Shown here piece after piece: positions 39,050 to 48,732 of a stretch of DNA of 60,098 nucleotides. The stretch's first letter is position 1. The number at the start of each line of letters is the position of its first letter. Source of the DNA: Flavobacterium sp. NKUCC04_CG (lineage in GTDB: Bacteria > Bacteroidota > Bacteroidia > Flavobacteriales > Flavobacteriaceae). The translations under genes and the position numbers were made by a program. The DNA is taken from the NCBI RefSeq assembly GCF_019345525.1, contig NZ_JAHKRA010000021.1, forward strand, positions 1 to 60,098. The letters are read 5' to 3'. Below the pieces are notes generated by a model. It was not told the DNA's origin, ran no database searches, and saw only the letters and a list, made by a program, of their open reading frames with translations.

Positions 39050-39913
39050 ATGGAGACAAAAGATATACTGAAAAAGGTCAAAAAAATAGAAATCAAAACC
39101 CGTCGTTTAAGCGATCATATTTTCTCTGGAGAATACCACACTTCGTTTAAAGGGCGCGGAATGACTTTTGCCGAGGTACGCCAATATCAATTTGGAGACG
39201 ATATTCGTTCGATTGACTGGAATGTTACCGCACGGTACAACGAACCTTATATCAAAGTTTTTGAAGAAGAACGAGAACTCACCATGATGTTATTGGTTGA
39301 TGTAAGCGGTTCTCAACAATTCGGGTCTACCGATCAGTTTAAAAATGAAATCGTTACAGAAATCGCTGCAACACTTGCTTTTTCGGCTACCCAAAACAAC
39401 GATAAAATTGGTTTGCTCTTGTTTTCCGACCAAATAGAACTTTATATTCCCCCTAAAAAAGGAAAGAGTCATGTATTGAGAATCATCAGGGAATTGGTGG
39501 ATTTTAAACCGAAAAGCAAAAAAACCAACCTATCGCAAGCCTTGGAATACCTTTCTAAAGTATTAAAGAAAAAAGCGATTGTTTTTGTGCTTTCCGATTT
39601 TATCACTGCAGATTATGAACAAACCTTGAAAATATCCGCAAAAAAGCATGATATTACAGGAGTTCGAGTTTATGATCAACGTGAAAAATCTATACCAAAA
39701 CTGGGTTTAGTTGCCTTTATTGATGCTGAAACTGACGAAAAAACCTGGGTCAATACCAACGATGATCGTATTCGCCTAGAATTTGAAAAAAGCTATTTAG
39801 ACAACGAAACCTATTTTCAAAAAACCTTTTATAAATGCGGAGCTGGAGTTATACAGCTGCATGTAGAAGAAAGTTATGTCAAAAAATTACTGGGTTATTT
39901 TAAATCGAGATAA
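39050..39913 (+). CDS. DUF58 protein of the Bat operon
   Basis: 287 aa. The DUF58 core motif FAEVRQYQFGDDIRSIDWNV is followed by a vWA-like fold whose MIDAS-type sequence reads DVSGSQ. This gene always follows moxR in Bacteroidetes Bat operons. It is soluble with no signal peptide and lies 107 bp after moxR. Confidence 0.93.
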   Translation: METKDILKKVKKIEIKTRRLSDHIFSGEYHTSFKGRGMTFAEVRQYQFGDDIRSIDWNVTARYNEPYIKVFEEERELTMMLLVDVSGSQQFGSTDQFKNEIVTEIAATLAFSATQNNDKIGLLLFSDQIELYIPPKKGKSHVLRIIRELVDFKPKSKKTNLSQALEYLSKVLKKKAIVFVLSDFITADYEQTLKISAKKHDITGVRVYDQREKSIPKLGLVAFIDAETDEKTWVNTNDDRIRLEFEKSYLDNETYFQKTFYKCGAGVIQLHVEESYVKKLLGYFKSR

Positions 39914-39927
39914 TCACAAACAACAAG

Positions 39928-41553
39928 ATGAAAAAACACCATATTATATACCTGCTTTTTATTTGTTTGTTCGGATGGAGTCTTCAAGCTCAAAGTCCGG
40001 TCAAATCAAGTATTGACACCACTCAAATAAAAATAGGCGATCAATTTGAATTGACTGTACGCGCGCTCCTAGACAAGGGCACTCCCGTTCATTTTCCCGA
40101 AAGCGATCGATTGGGTCCCTTTGAAGTGTTGACCTCACACCCTATCGATACATTAATCAAGGATCATCAATACGAATTAATCAAAAAATACAGCCTTACA
40201 CAATTTGATTCTGGTGCTTACCAATTACCGGCTTTACCGGTGTTGATAAACAATAAACAATTCCTTACCGACCCTTATACTGTATTGGTCAATAACGTAC
40301 AGGTTGACACCCTAAAGCAACCGATGTATGAGATTAAATCCATCTCTACTAGCGGTGCCGGTATTTCGTCAAATTGGTATTATTTGGTTGCCAGTGTCGT
40401 TTGCCTCATACTGGGAATTGTATTGTATTATTGGATTAAGAAACGTCAGGAAAGCAATTTATCGGAAGATGATTTGTTTAAAACTCCTTTTGAGAAAGCG
40501 TCGAAAAAGCTCGACAAATTAGCTGCCAAAAAAATGTGGGTTCGCGGAGAAACCAAGTCCTATTATTCGGACATGACTGATATTGCAAGGGTTTTTATCG
40601 AAGAAACCTTTAATATTCCCGCTAAGGAATTGACTACTTTTGAATTATTGACCATTTTTAATCAAACCCTAAACTCCAAAAAAGTTAAGATTGACAAACG
40701 CGTTGTTCAAGAATTTAAAAATGTTTTCCAAACAGCCGATTTGGTGAAATTTGCCAAATCTCAACCGCAAGAATTTGAAATTATCAATGATACCGACAAG
40801 ATTCAAAAGGTAATCAACGAAATAAATACCGCCTATCCGATATCGATGGAAACACAATCGGAACAAATTCGATTACGAGAAAAACGCAAGAAAAAACGCA
40901 AAAAATTCAGAACCTTAGTTCCACTAAGTATCAGTGCTGCTTTATTGGTATTAACGGGTATCATCTATTTGATAAACAACACAGAAAGCGGCTCGTTTTT
41001 AAAGAACCTGTCCTTTAGCAGCTCTAAAAGACTGTTGCATGGGGACTGGATTACGAGTACTTATGGAAATCCCGGTATCACTTTAGAAACTCCAAAGGTA
41101 TTGACACGTGTTATTGACCCGCGCATTCAACAAACGCTACCGCCGGGAGTAGAATCGGCAGTTCAGTTTAGCTCTGGACAAATTACCGATCCGGTACAAG
41201 TACTGCTCAATGTGGTTCAATTTGCTTCTGAGAGTACCTATAGCAAAGAAGAAATTTTAGCGCATTCACTCAAGATAATCGCTCAAAACTTACAAGCTTC
41301 CAATTTGGAATCTAAGACAGAAACCTTTGAAAATGCTAAGGGAATTCAAGGAATCAAAACGATAGGTACCTTTGCGATTAACAACCCTATAAGTAAAAAA
41401 GAGGAGGTTATTCGCTTTGAGCTGGTGTTGATCCAACAAGGTCAATCGGCCCAAGAGATTGGCGTTTTCTATGCAAACAAAGATGCTGTGGGCAGTCAGA
41501 TTGCTCAAAAAATAATGGAATCGATTCAATACAAAACCGAAGAGAAAGAATGA
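39928..41553 (+). CDS. DUF4381/BatD-like envelope protein of the Bat operon
   Basis: 541 aa. Signal peptide MKKHHIIYLLFICLFGWSLQAQ, a beta-rich N-terminal domain similar to the start of BatD (TQIKIGDQFELTVRALLD), a membrane segment near 150-168 (YYLVASVVCLILGIVLYYW), a cytoplasmic helical part and a second membrane segment near 330-350. The C-terminal ~150 residues look periplasmic. It overlaps batA by 4 bp (ATGA at 41550), so the genes are translated together. Its role in the complex is unknown. Confidence 0.8.
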   Translation: MKKHHIIYLLFICLFGWSLQAQSPVKSSIDTTQIKIGDQFELTVRALLDKGTPVHFPESDRLGPFEVLTSHPIDTLIKDHQYELIKKYSLTQFDSGAYQLPALPVLINNKQFLTDPYTVLVNNVQVDTLKQPMYEIKSISTSGAGISSNWYYLVASVVCLILGIVLYYWIKKRQESNLSEDDLFKTPFEKASKKLDKLAAKKMWVRGETKSYYSDMTDIARVFIEETFNIPAKELTTFELLTIFNQTLNSKKVKIDKRVVQEFKNVFQTADLVKFAKSQPQEFEIINDTDKIQKVINEINTAYPISMETQSEQIRLREKRKKKRKKFRTLVPLSISAALLVLTGIIYLINNTESGSFLKNLSFSSSKRLLHGDWITSTYGNPGITLETPKVLTRVIDPRIQQTLPPGVESAVQFSSGQITDPVQVLLNVVQFASESTYSKEEILAHSLKIIAQNLQASNLESKTETFENAKGIQGIKTIGTFAINNPISKKEEVIRFELVLIQQGQSAQEIGVFYANKDAVGSQIAQKIMESIQYKTEEKE

Positions 41554-42551
41554 GACAAGTCACTTTTTTACATCCCGAATTGTTTTGGTTGTTCTGTTTA
41601 TTGCCGATTGCTTTTTACATCTGGTACCGCAGCAGAAACAATCAAAAGCCGACCTTAACCCTTAGCACTGTATCGGGTTTTTCGACGAAAAAATCGCTAT
41701 TAGTACGTCTAAAGCCCTTGACAATTGTTTTGCGCTTATTGGCTATGGCTGCAATAATTGTTGCCCTTGCCCGACCGCAAACCGTTGATGTAAGCAATAA
41801 AGTTCATTCCACCCACGGTATTGATATCGTTATGGCAATGGACATCTCGGGTAGTATGTTGGCAAAGGATTTAAAACCCAACCGTATAGATGCCCTAAAA
41901 AAGGTAGCAGCAGAATTTATAAAAGATCGAATAAGCGACCGAATCGGCCTGGTGATTTATGCCGCTGAGGGCTATACCAAAACACCGGTTACCAGTGACA
42001 AACCCTTGCTGTTAAACGCACTGAGAGATGTGGTATATAACGACGACCTGAAAGACGGAACGGCAATTGGTGTTGGTTTGGCAACTGCTGTAAATCGTCT
42101 TAAGAATAGTCCTGCCAAAAGCAAGGTGATAATTTTGCTGACCGACGGGGTCAACAACGCCGGATTTGTAGATCCAAGAATGGCTGCCGATATAGCTAAA
42201 GAGTATAAGATTAAAGTATATACGATTGGAATTGGTACCAACGGCATGGCTGAATCGCCTTATGCTTATTCCCCTTCCGGAGAATTGCTTTTTAGAATGA
42301 TGCCCGTAGAAATTGACGAGGCGCTTTTAAAAGAAATAGCACAAAAAACCGACGGTAAATATTTTAGAGCGACAGACACTAAAAGCTTGAAAAAAATATA
42401 CGATGAAATAAACGCTATGGAAAAAACCAAAGTAGATGAACAAAAATTCGTAAGCAGAAATGAGAAATTTCACCTGTTTGCTCTTTTGGCATTTATCTTG
42501 CTTTGCGTAGAATTTATTTTACAGAAAACATTATTTAAAGGTTTCATATAA
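41550..42551 (+). CDS. batA: BatA, vWA-domain membrane protein
   Basis: 333 aa. Two N-terminal membrane segments, a vWA domain with MIDAS motif DISGSM (~96-101), and a C-terminal membrane helix (FHLFALLAFILLCVEFIL). Bat (Bacteroides aerotolerance) proteins are inner-membrane vWA proteins linked to stress tolerance. It is the first of two tandem vWA paralogs. Confidence 0.93.
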   Translation: MRQVTFLHPELFWLFCLLPIAFYIWYRSRNNQKPTLTLSTVSGFSTKKSLLVRLKPLTIVLRLLAMAAIIVALARPQTVDVSNKVHSTHGIDIVMAMDISGSMLAKDLKPNRIDALKKVAAEFIKDRISDRIGLVIYAAEGYTKTPVTSDKPLLLNALRDVVYNDDLKDGTAIGVGLATAVNRLKNSPAKSKVIILLTDGVNNAGFVDPRMAADIAKEYKIKVYTIGIGTNGMAESPYAYSPSGELLFRMMPVEIDEALLKEIAQKTDGKYFRATDTKSLKKIYDEINAMEKTKVDEQKFVSRNEKFHLFALLAFILLCVEFILQKTLFKGFI

Positions 42552-42562
42552 CAACCAACTTC

Positions 42563-43591
42563 ATGTGGGAATTTGACAACATAAAATATTTCTTATTACT
42601 AGCGGTACTGCCGCTACTCCTGATTTTATTTATTATAAATACAATCTGGAAGCGCAAAAGGCAAAAGGAATTTGGAAGTGCCAAAGCGCTGCAAATTCTA
42701 GCGCCTGATCAGTCCAAAAACAAAGCCAATATCAAAGCGGTATTGTACTTCTTTGTATTGGTGTTGCTTGTATTAGCCTTGGTCAATCCAAAAATAGGAA
42801 CGCGTATAGAAACGGTAAAAAGACAGGGAATCGACATTGTTTTTACCCTAGACGTGTCCAAGAGTATGTTGGCTGAAGATATGGCTCCAAATCGATTGGA
42901 TAAAACCAAACAATTGGTCTCGCAAATCATTAACAACCTCGGATCGGACCGCATTGGTATTGTTGGCTATGCCGCCAGTGCCTTTCCAATGTTACCGATT
43001 ACTACCGACTACAATGTAGCCAAAATGTACCTACAGAATATGAATACGGACATGGTTTCTTCACAAGGTACTGCCTTTGAAGACGCTATTCGAGTAGCTA
43101 GTAACTATTTTGACGACCCAAAAACCAGTAAACTCATTATACTTATCTCCGACGGAGAAGACCATGGAGATGGATTGGAAAGTGCGTTACAACTCGCCAA
43201 ACAAAAAAATATCCGCATCATTACTATAGGAGTAGGAACAGAAAAAGGAGGCCCTATTCCACAACGCCAAGGGGGAACTGTGAGTTTTAAGAAGGATTCC
43301 AATGATGAAATTGTAATCACCAAATTGAATCCGGAAACCCTAAAGACCATTGCCCAAAAAACAGGCGGTCGCTATTATTATGGATCCAATACCCAAGAAA
43401 TAGTAGAACTGATTAAGGAGGATTTAAACAAAATAGAAAAATCCGACTTTGAAGCCCAAGAAATTGCCGAATACCAATCGCAATACCAATGGTTTCTAGC
43501 ATTAGCACTACTTTTATTGCTTATTGATTTATTCATCTTGGAACGCAAAACCAAATGGATGAAAGAATTGAATTTATTTAATGAAAAATAA
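42563..43591 (+). CDS. batB: BatB, vWA-domain membrane protein
   Basis: 342 aa, paralog of BatA: two N-terminal membrane segments, MIDAS motif DVSKSM (~94-99), DGEDHGDGLE, and a C-terminal helix (FLALALLLLLIDLFIL). It follows batA after 11 bp. Confidence 0.93.
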   Translation: MWEFDNIKYFLLLAVLPLLLILFIINTIWKRKRQKEFGSAKALQILAPDQSKNKANIKAVLYFFVLVLLVLALVNPKIGTRIETVKRQGIDIVFTLDVSKSMLAEDMAPNRLDKTKQLVSQIINNLGSDRIGIVGYAASAFPMLPITTDYNVAKMYLQNMNTDMVSSQGTAFEDAIRVASNYFDDPKTSKLIILISDGEDHGDGLESALQLAKQKNIRIITIGVGTEKGGPIPQRQGGTVSFKKDSNDEIVITKLNPETLKTIAQKTGGRYYYGSNTQEIVELIKEDLNKIEKSDFEAQEIAEYQSQYQWFLALALLLLLIDLFILERKTKWMKELNLFNEK

Positions 43592-43622
43592 TCTGGAAAT
43601 CACAACGATACCGCTTTGAATT

Positions 43623-44429
43623 ATGAGACATTTCCTAGTTTACCTCACACTATTAACAGCCTATTGCGCACAGGCGCAATCGGTAAAGTCATCGCTTGCC
43701 AATGGTAACAAGCTTTATGATGAAAAAAAATATACTCAGGCAGAAGCCAATTACCGTATTGCTCAATCCAAAGACCCGAAAAACAATACTTCGACCTACA
43801 ATATGGGTAATAGTATGTATAAACAAAAACAGCTTAGCGACGCCGAAGCTGTTTTTCTAGAAGCTGCTAAAAAAGCAACGAATAAAGACGATAAACATCG
43901 GGCTTTTCACAATCTAGGCAATACCTATATGCAGAATAAAAACTATAGTTCCGCTGTAGAAGCCTATAAAAATGCATTAAGAAATAATCCTAAAGACGAA
44001 GAAACCCGCTATAATTTTGCACTAGCCAAAAAAATGCAAAAGGAAAATCCGGATCAAGATAAGGACAACAAAGACAACAAAGACAACAAGGATAACAAAG
44101 ACAACAAGGATAACAAAGACAACAAGGATAACAAGGACAACAAAGATAACAAAGACAATAAAGACAATAAAGACAACAAGGATAATAAAGACGATAAGGG
44201 CGATAAGGATAAAAAGGACGACCCTGGTAAAGACGAACCTAAAGATCCTAAAGACGACAAGGACAATAAAGACCCTCAAGACCCTAAACAGGCTCCAAGC
44301 AATCCAAATCAGCAACAGATGGAGCGCATATTGGATGCGATGAATAATGAAGAGAAAAAAGTTCAGAAACGCCTGCAAGACAAAAAAGGTAAACCAGGAG
44401 TACAAGGGAAAAACACAAAAGACTGGTAA
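43623..44429 (+). CDS. batC: BatC, TPR protein with a 14-fold DNK repeat
   Basis: 268 aa. Signal peptide MRHFLVYLTLLTAYCAQAQ, then about three TPRs (~25-140: YDEKKYTQAEANYRIAQ, YNMGNSMYKQKQLSDAEAVF, FHNLGNTYMQNKNYSSAV). The C-terminal half is a very acidic/basic low-complexity tail of DNK units. The signal peptide and TPR match BatC; the tail is unusual in length. The 3' end precedes batD by a single base. Confidence 0.9.
   Translation: MRHFLVYLTLLTAYCAQAQSVKSSLANGNKLYDEKKYTQAEANYRIAQSKDPKNNTSTYNMGNSMYKQKQLSDAEAVFLEAAKKATNKDDKHRAFHNLGNTYMQNKNYSSAVEAYKNALRNNPKDEETRYNFALAKKMQKENPDQDKDNKDNKDNKDNKDNKDNKDNKDNKDNKDNKDNKDNKDNKDNKDDKGDKDKKDDPGKDEPKDPKDDKDNKDPQDPKQAPSNPNQQQMERILDAMNNEEKKVQKRLQDKKGKPGVQGKNTKDW
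44064..44189 (+). repeat. Fourteen 9-bp tandem repeats encoding DNK in batC
   Basis: Units follow gayaayaar (gacaacaaa, gataacaag and similar), 14 in exact phase, then degenerate. The array can slip in steps of three residues without frameshift. The repeat also makes long open frames on the other strand (LSL repeats), which are not genes. Confidence 0.95.
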
Positions 44430-44430
44430 G

Positions 44431-46188
44431 ATGAAAGTATTCGATAAATTTCTTATTCTATTCTTAGTTGCTTTTTCGCAAGTACTGTTTGCACAAGTTA
44501 AGTTTGAAGCCTTGGTCAATAAAACCGCTGTGGCTCAAAACGAAATGCTGCGTGTTGATTTTTCTATGAACGGCGATGGTGACAATTTTCAACCACCCCG
44601 ATTTGAAGGATTTCAGATTGCTGGTGGCCCTAACCAATCGGTTAATTATTCGTGGATAAACGGTGAAAAGTCTTTTAGTAAAAGTTATTCGTATATATTG
44701 GTACCTACCCGAAAGGGCAAATTGACCATTGGATCGGCAACTATTGAAATTGACAACAAACTCTATAAAACCGAACCGATTTCGATAACAGTAACCGACG
44801 CGGTAAAAAGAGAAGAGCCTCAAATGAGCGATGCTCAACAACAGATGTTGAAAGGAATACATGTGGTTACTGAAGTTTCCAAAAGTAATCCATATATCAA
44901 CGAACCCATTACCGTAACGCATAAATTATACGTAGGATTTAACTCTAGTGTCCGTGGATTCTCGGAAAGCAGTAGTCCAAAATACAACAAGTTTTGGAAC
45001 AATCCGGTCGAATTAAAACAACAAAAAATAGAACAAGGCATATACCAAGGTCAACAATACCGTTATATCGTATTGCGAAAGGTCATTTTGATGCCTCAAG
45101 AATCGGGCAATTTAGAAATTGAACCGATGGTACTAGACATAGAAACCGAACTACCGACCGGTCGTCGAGATTTCTTTGGATATCCGGAAATGGGTATTGT
45201 TCGTAAGGTATTTTCTTCAGGTAAAAAGAAAATACAGGTAAAACCCTTACCAGAAAAAGGAAAACCAGAAGACTTTGGTGGTGCTGTAGGTCAATTTAGC
45301 TTTAAAGTTACACCATCAACCACATCACTTAAGGCTGGAGAACCGCTTACCTTAACCGTTACAGTAGAAGGAAAGGGGAATTTAAATCTATTTTCACTTC
45401 CACAACCCATAGCGCCGCCAGCATTGGAAATTTACGACCCTATTAATTCTGAAAATATCGGTCCTGGTGCTAACGGCTTACAGGGTTCCAAAACAGATAA
45501 ATACACCATTATACCACAATACAAAGGCGACTATCTTATAAAACCTTTGCGTTTTAGCTATTTTGATTTGGCAACGAATACTTACAAAACCATCAGTTCC
45601 GAAGCTATTCCGATAGCAGTGATTGATGGCCCTGTTTTGCCTACCAATGCAGAAGTCAATAAAGCCCCAAAGGTTACGGAAACCGAGAAATTCAACGATA
45701 TTAAAACCTCCACAACCTTTAGCAGTACGAAACCTACTGATTTTATGGGTTCGACCTTGTTTTATATCTTGATGATATTACCGCTGATAGCCATCCCAAT
45801 ATTTAGATTTCTCATTATACAAAAACGCAAAAAGGATGGGGATTGGCAAAACAACAAACGAAGACAATCTAACCGTTTGGCTCGTAAATATCTGGGAGAT
45901 GCCAAGAAAAACCTTCAAAACAAAGAAGCTTTTTACGAAGCACTTGAACGTTGTTTACACAATTTCTTAAAGGCAAAATTGCATATAGAAACCAACGAAA
46001 TGAGCAACGATAACATAGCAGAATTATTGGCAGATAAGTCAATACAACCGCAAACCATCACCGATTTTATGAATTTAAAATTCGCTTGTGAATTTGCTCG
46101 TTATGCTCCAACAGAACAGGTTGAAATGCAAGCTCATTACCAACAAGCCATTGAGGTAATCTCTGAATTAGAAAAACAATTCAAATAA
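44431..46188 (+). CDS. batD: BatD, membrane-anchored BatD family protein
   Basis: 585 aa from ATG 44431, which gives signal peptide MKVFDKFLILFLVAFSQVLFAQ; a longer in-frame ORF from 44347 overlaps batC and lacks a signal. Several Ig-like repeats (~25-430: AQNEMLRVDFSMNG, GGAVGQFSFKVTPS) precede a membrane segment (LFYILMILPLIAIPIFRFLI) and a cytoplasmic helical tail. Typical of BatD in aerotolerance operons. Confidence 0.93.
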   Translation: MKVFDKFLILFLVAFSQVLFAQVKFEALVNKTAVAQNEMLRVDFSMNGDGDNFQPPRFEGFQIAGGPNQSVNYSWINGEKSFSKSYSYILVPTRKGKLTIGSATIEIDNKLYKTEPISITVTDAVKREEPQMSDAQQQMLKGIHVVTEVSKSNPYINEPITVTHKLYVGFNSSVRGFSESSSPKYNKFWNNPVELKQQKIEQGIYQGQQYRYIVLRKVILMPQESGNLEIEPMVLDIETELPTGRRDFFGYPEMGIVRKVFSSGKKKIQVKPLPEKGKPEDFGGAVGQFSFKVTPSTTSLKAGEPLTLTVTVEGKGNLNLFSLPQPIAPPALEIYDPINSENIGPGANGLQGSKTDKYTIIPQYKGDYLIKPLRFSYFDLATNTYKTISSEAIPIAVIDGPVLPTNAEVNKAPKVTETEKFNDIKTSTTFSSTKPTDFMGSTLFYILMILPLIAIPIFRFLIIQKRKKDGDWQNNKRRQSNRLARKYLGDAKKNLQNKEAFYEALERCLHNFLKAKLHIETNEMSNDNIAELLADKSIQPQTITDFMNLKFACEFARYAPTEQVEMQAHYQQAIEVISELEKQFK

Positions 46189-46195
46189 AATAATC

Positions 46196-46954
46196 ATGAA
46201 AAAATTAATTTATATTCTATTGTTTTTAAGCTCGTTTACTTGGGCTCAAACCGAAACCATAGACCCGGACTTTAAAAATGCCAATACACTATACCAACAG
46301 GGAAATTATGAAGATGCCATTGTGCATTATAAAAACTTAATTCAAAGTGGTAAAGAATCAGCTGAGGTACATTTTAATTTGGCCAATGCCTATTATAAGA
46401 CACATCAAACTGCGCCAGCTATTTTCCATTATGAAAAAGCTTTGTTGTTAAATCCCGATGACGCTGCTGCAAAAACCAATCTAAAATTTGCACAAAAAAC
46501 GCTGCTTGATGATATTCCTACCGTTCGCAATTTGGGATCTAAAGAAATTATACACAATTTCTTTAAAGGATTGCCTTATGACAGCTGGGCTTGGTTAAGC
46601 GTTGGCGGTGTGGTTCTTATACTAATTTGTTATATGGCGTACTTTTTAACCCATAAGTCCAATTTAAAGCGCCTGTTTTTTGGAATGATGATGTTGTTTA
46701 CTTTAGCGAGTATATTTACCCTTACAGCCGCTTATTTAGAGCAGGCTTATATAAAAAGCTATCGAACTGGGATATTGTTTTCAGAAAAGACAGAATTAAA
46801 AGCAGATGCCAAAAGAACATCCAAAACACTCGCTACACTTCATGAAGGTACTAAAGTACTTATCTTGGAAGAAAAATCGCTGTGGGTAAAAGTCAAGTTA
46901 AACAATCAGCATACAGGATGGATTCCAAAGGAAGATTTTAAGGAGATCAAATAG
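46196..46954 (+). CDS. batE: BatE, TPR plus SH3-like protein
   Basis: 252 aa. Signal peptide MKKLIYILLFLSSFTWAQ, TPRs (~28-105: YQQGNYEDAIVHYKNLI, VHFNLANAYYKTHQTAPAI), two membrane segments (~130-195), and a C-terminal bacterial SH3 domain (LKADAKRTSKTLATLHEGT, WVKVKLNNQHTGWIPKED). The last gene of the operon. Confidence 0.92.
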   Translation: MKKLIYILLFLSSFTWAQTETIDPDFKNANTLYQQGNYEDAIVHYKNLIQSGKESAEVHFNLANAYYKTHQTAPAIFHYEKALLLNPDDAAAKTNLKFAQKTLLDDIPTVRNLGSKEIIHNFFKGLPYDSWAWLSVGGVVLILICYMAYFLTHKSNLKRLFFGMMMLFTLASIFTLTAAYLEQAYIKSYRTGILFSEKTELKADAKRTSKTLATLHEGTKVLILEEKSLWVKVKLNNQHTGWIPKEDFKEIK

Positions 46955-47029
46955 TCACTTATTGCAACGGATTATTAAGGCATAACGAAATGACTTTATT
47001 AAACCTTTTGCTCTTGTTCTAACTCCTAA

Positions 47030-47066
47030 AAAAAGGCTTAATTGTGTCATACAAATAAGCCTTTTT
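47030..47066 (+). terminator. Terminator of the Bat operon
   Basis: aaaaaggctta (47030-47040) pairs with taagccttttt (47056-47066), 11 bp with a 15-nt loop, about 75 bp after batE. It lies between convergent genes and can serve both strands. Confidence 0.8.
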
Positions 47067-47086
47067 CTATCTTAGTTAGGTCCATT

Positions 47087-47749
47087 TTATTTCTTAACAA
47101 GCGCGTCCGTATACAAGATATCTAAACGCCCTTCGGTTGCCAAAACAGCTGCCGATTCTACTTCGGTTTCGTTCTTTTTAACTTCCTCTCCTGTAAAATT
47201 AAACGTTGCTGAAATGATTTTTCGCTGACTATCCAATTTAAGTATATTCAGTTCTCCCGATATGGCCTTATATTCTATATAACGATCTCCAACAGTCTTC
47301 CAAAAACTAACATTTGCCATTCCATTCGCTTCATTTGAACCGATTACTATGCGGTCACCCGCTTTTATAGCTAGCTCAGAACGGTACTTTATGGTTAATT
47401 CGTCTCGTTTATTTTTATCGTCTTTTTGATCTAGTCCCCAAATTACTAAAACATATTCTTGAGTTTCTGCTTGTAGCGCATAAGTCGCCGTTAACTCTAG
47501 AGGCTGTGCCTCTTTGTGAATAATCTCGCCGTTATTATGGTGTGCCTCAACAGCGTTATGCGAAATAAATGCTGATTTATTTGTCTTAAAAGCCAAAATG
47601 TTTTTTCCGTCTTGAGTAACTTCTGGAAAACTGATTTGCGTTTTTACTAAAACACCAAAATCATAAGGGGACTCAGTCTTCGTGCAGGATGCCAAACTCA
47701 AACCCGCAATTAACACGCTAAAGATAATTTTTCTCACTATATATATCAA
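47087..47749 (-). CDS. Lipoprotein, tandem paralog 1
   Basis: 220 aa. Signal peptide ending in LSLASC with TKTESPYDFG. The body shares with its neighbour at 48112 the order: ISFPEVT...G.N..AF..., a TQEYVLVIWG/TQEYVMYIWA block, IHYRS/IKYRS with an AGDRI/VGDQL segment, and a C-terminal LATEGRLDILY/LATEGRFDIVY. I do not recognise the family. The pair looks like a lineage-specific duplication of an envelope protein. No signal of transport or enzyme function is visible. Confidence 0.65.
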   Translation of the reverse strand: MIYIVRKIIFSVLIAGLSLASCTKTESPYDFGVLVKTQISFPEVTQDGKNILAFKTNKSAFISHNAVEAHHNNGEIIHKEAQPLELTATYALQAETQEYVLVIWGLDQKDDKNKRDELTIKYRSELAIKAGDRIVIGSNEANGMANVSFWKTVGDRYIEYKAISGELNILKLDSQRKIISATFNFTGEEVKKNETEVESAAVLATEGRLDILYTDALVKK

Positions 47750-48111
47750 TTTGATTAGTGCTGCGAAAATAACTAATAAATAAACAAATCAGCGTTATAC
47801 ATTACAAAATTTACAAAAAATAAGCAAACATACACCGATTACAATGCCATATTTTCTAAAAACCTCATCACTTTCATTTAACTCAGCATCCCTTCCCTTT
47901 TCTGTCAAAACAATAGTATCTCCAAGTCATGACATCAAAGTGCTCTTTAAAAGTAAAATTCCGATGTCATCATGTCTTAGTACCTAGCTTTGTTATTTTG
48001 TTAGAAATATAGGGGCTCTATCCTAAATCACAAAAAAAAACTTGTCCAACATCCATTTAGCACAATGATTGGATTGGATAGTGACTGCGCTTAAACACTA
48101 GTTGTTAGGCC
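47750..48111. other. Intergenic stretch without a gene
   Basis: 362 bp between the two paralogous lipoprotein genes. An 8-bp inverted repeat (atgacatc at 47929-47936 and gatgtcat at 47963-47970) is the only structure I see; no open frame of note on either strand. Confidence 0.6.
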
Positions 48112-48732
48112 TCAACGCGTTCGATACACTATGTCAAAACGCCCCTCGGTTGCTAAAATCAGCTTTAAATATTCATCCCTTTGTTCTGCTTCAAACTCAA
48201 AGGTTCCTGAAATGATATTCTTTTCGCTATCAATTTTAAGGATTTTAAACATCCCCGCTTTAGCGGCATAGACTTCTAACTTTTTCTGAAAATAACGCTT
48301 ATACTCAAGAGTAGCCTTTCCTACAGCAGTTTCACTAGCAATCTCTAATTGATCACCCACTTGTAGTGGCCGGTCCGATCGGTAATGTATCCTTACTTCT
48401 TCTTCCCCATTATTCTGCTCCCTAGCCCAAATATACATCACATATTCTTGAGTATCTGTATCTAGATAATAAGAACTAGATAACTCTGGAGGAAGCGGTG
48501 TAGTAAATTCAATTAATCCCATAGAACCCAACTTTTCATTAGCTGTATGCGCAATAAACTCCGATTCACCGACTCTAAATGCAAAGGTGTTTTCTCCCGT
48601 TGTAGTAACATTGGGATACGTAATATAAACGCGTTCGCGGATAATTGGTTTCTTTTCCTGTTGGTTGTCGTCGCTTGAACAAGCAGCAAGACATAATCCA
48701 ATTCCGAGCAATGCAAAAAAACTTTTTTTCAT
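48112..48732 (-). CDS. Lipoprotein with LES-like acidic tag, tandem paralog 2
   Basis: 206 aa from ATG 48732 (MKKSFFALLGIGLCLAAC gives a clean lipobox); the longer in-frame start at 48786 puts a hydrophobic run ahead of it and is less likely. After the Cys comes SSDDNQQE, an acidic stretch like the lipoprotein export signal that sends lipoproteins to the cell surface in Flavobacteriia. The body aligns with the 47087 protein (see there). Exact function unknown. Confidence 0.65.
   Translation of the reverse strand: MKKSFFALLGIGLCLAACSSDDNQQEKKPIIRERVYITYPNVTTTGENTFAFRVGESEFIAHTANEKLGSMGLIEFTTPLPPELSSSYYLDTDTQEYVMYIWAREQNNGEEEVRIHYRSDRPLQVGDQLEIASETAVGKATLEYKRYFQKKLEVYAAKAGMFKILKIDSEKNIISGTFEFEAEQRDEYLKLILATEGRFDIVYRTR

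Noticed and set aside
44022..44519. Minus-strand open frames over the batC repeat
   Set aside because: These are artefacts of the 9-bp repeat having no stop codons in some antisense frames; the sense gene is clear.
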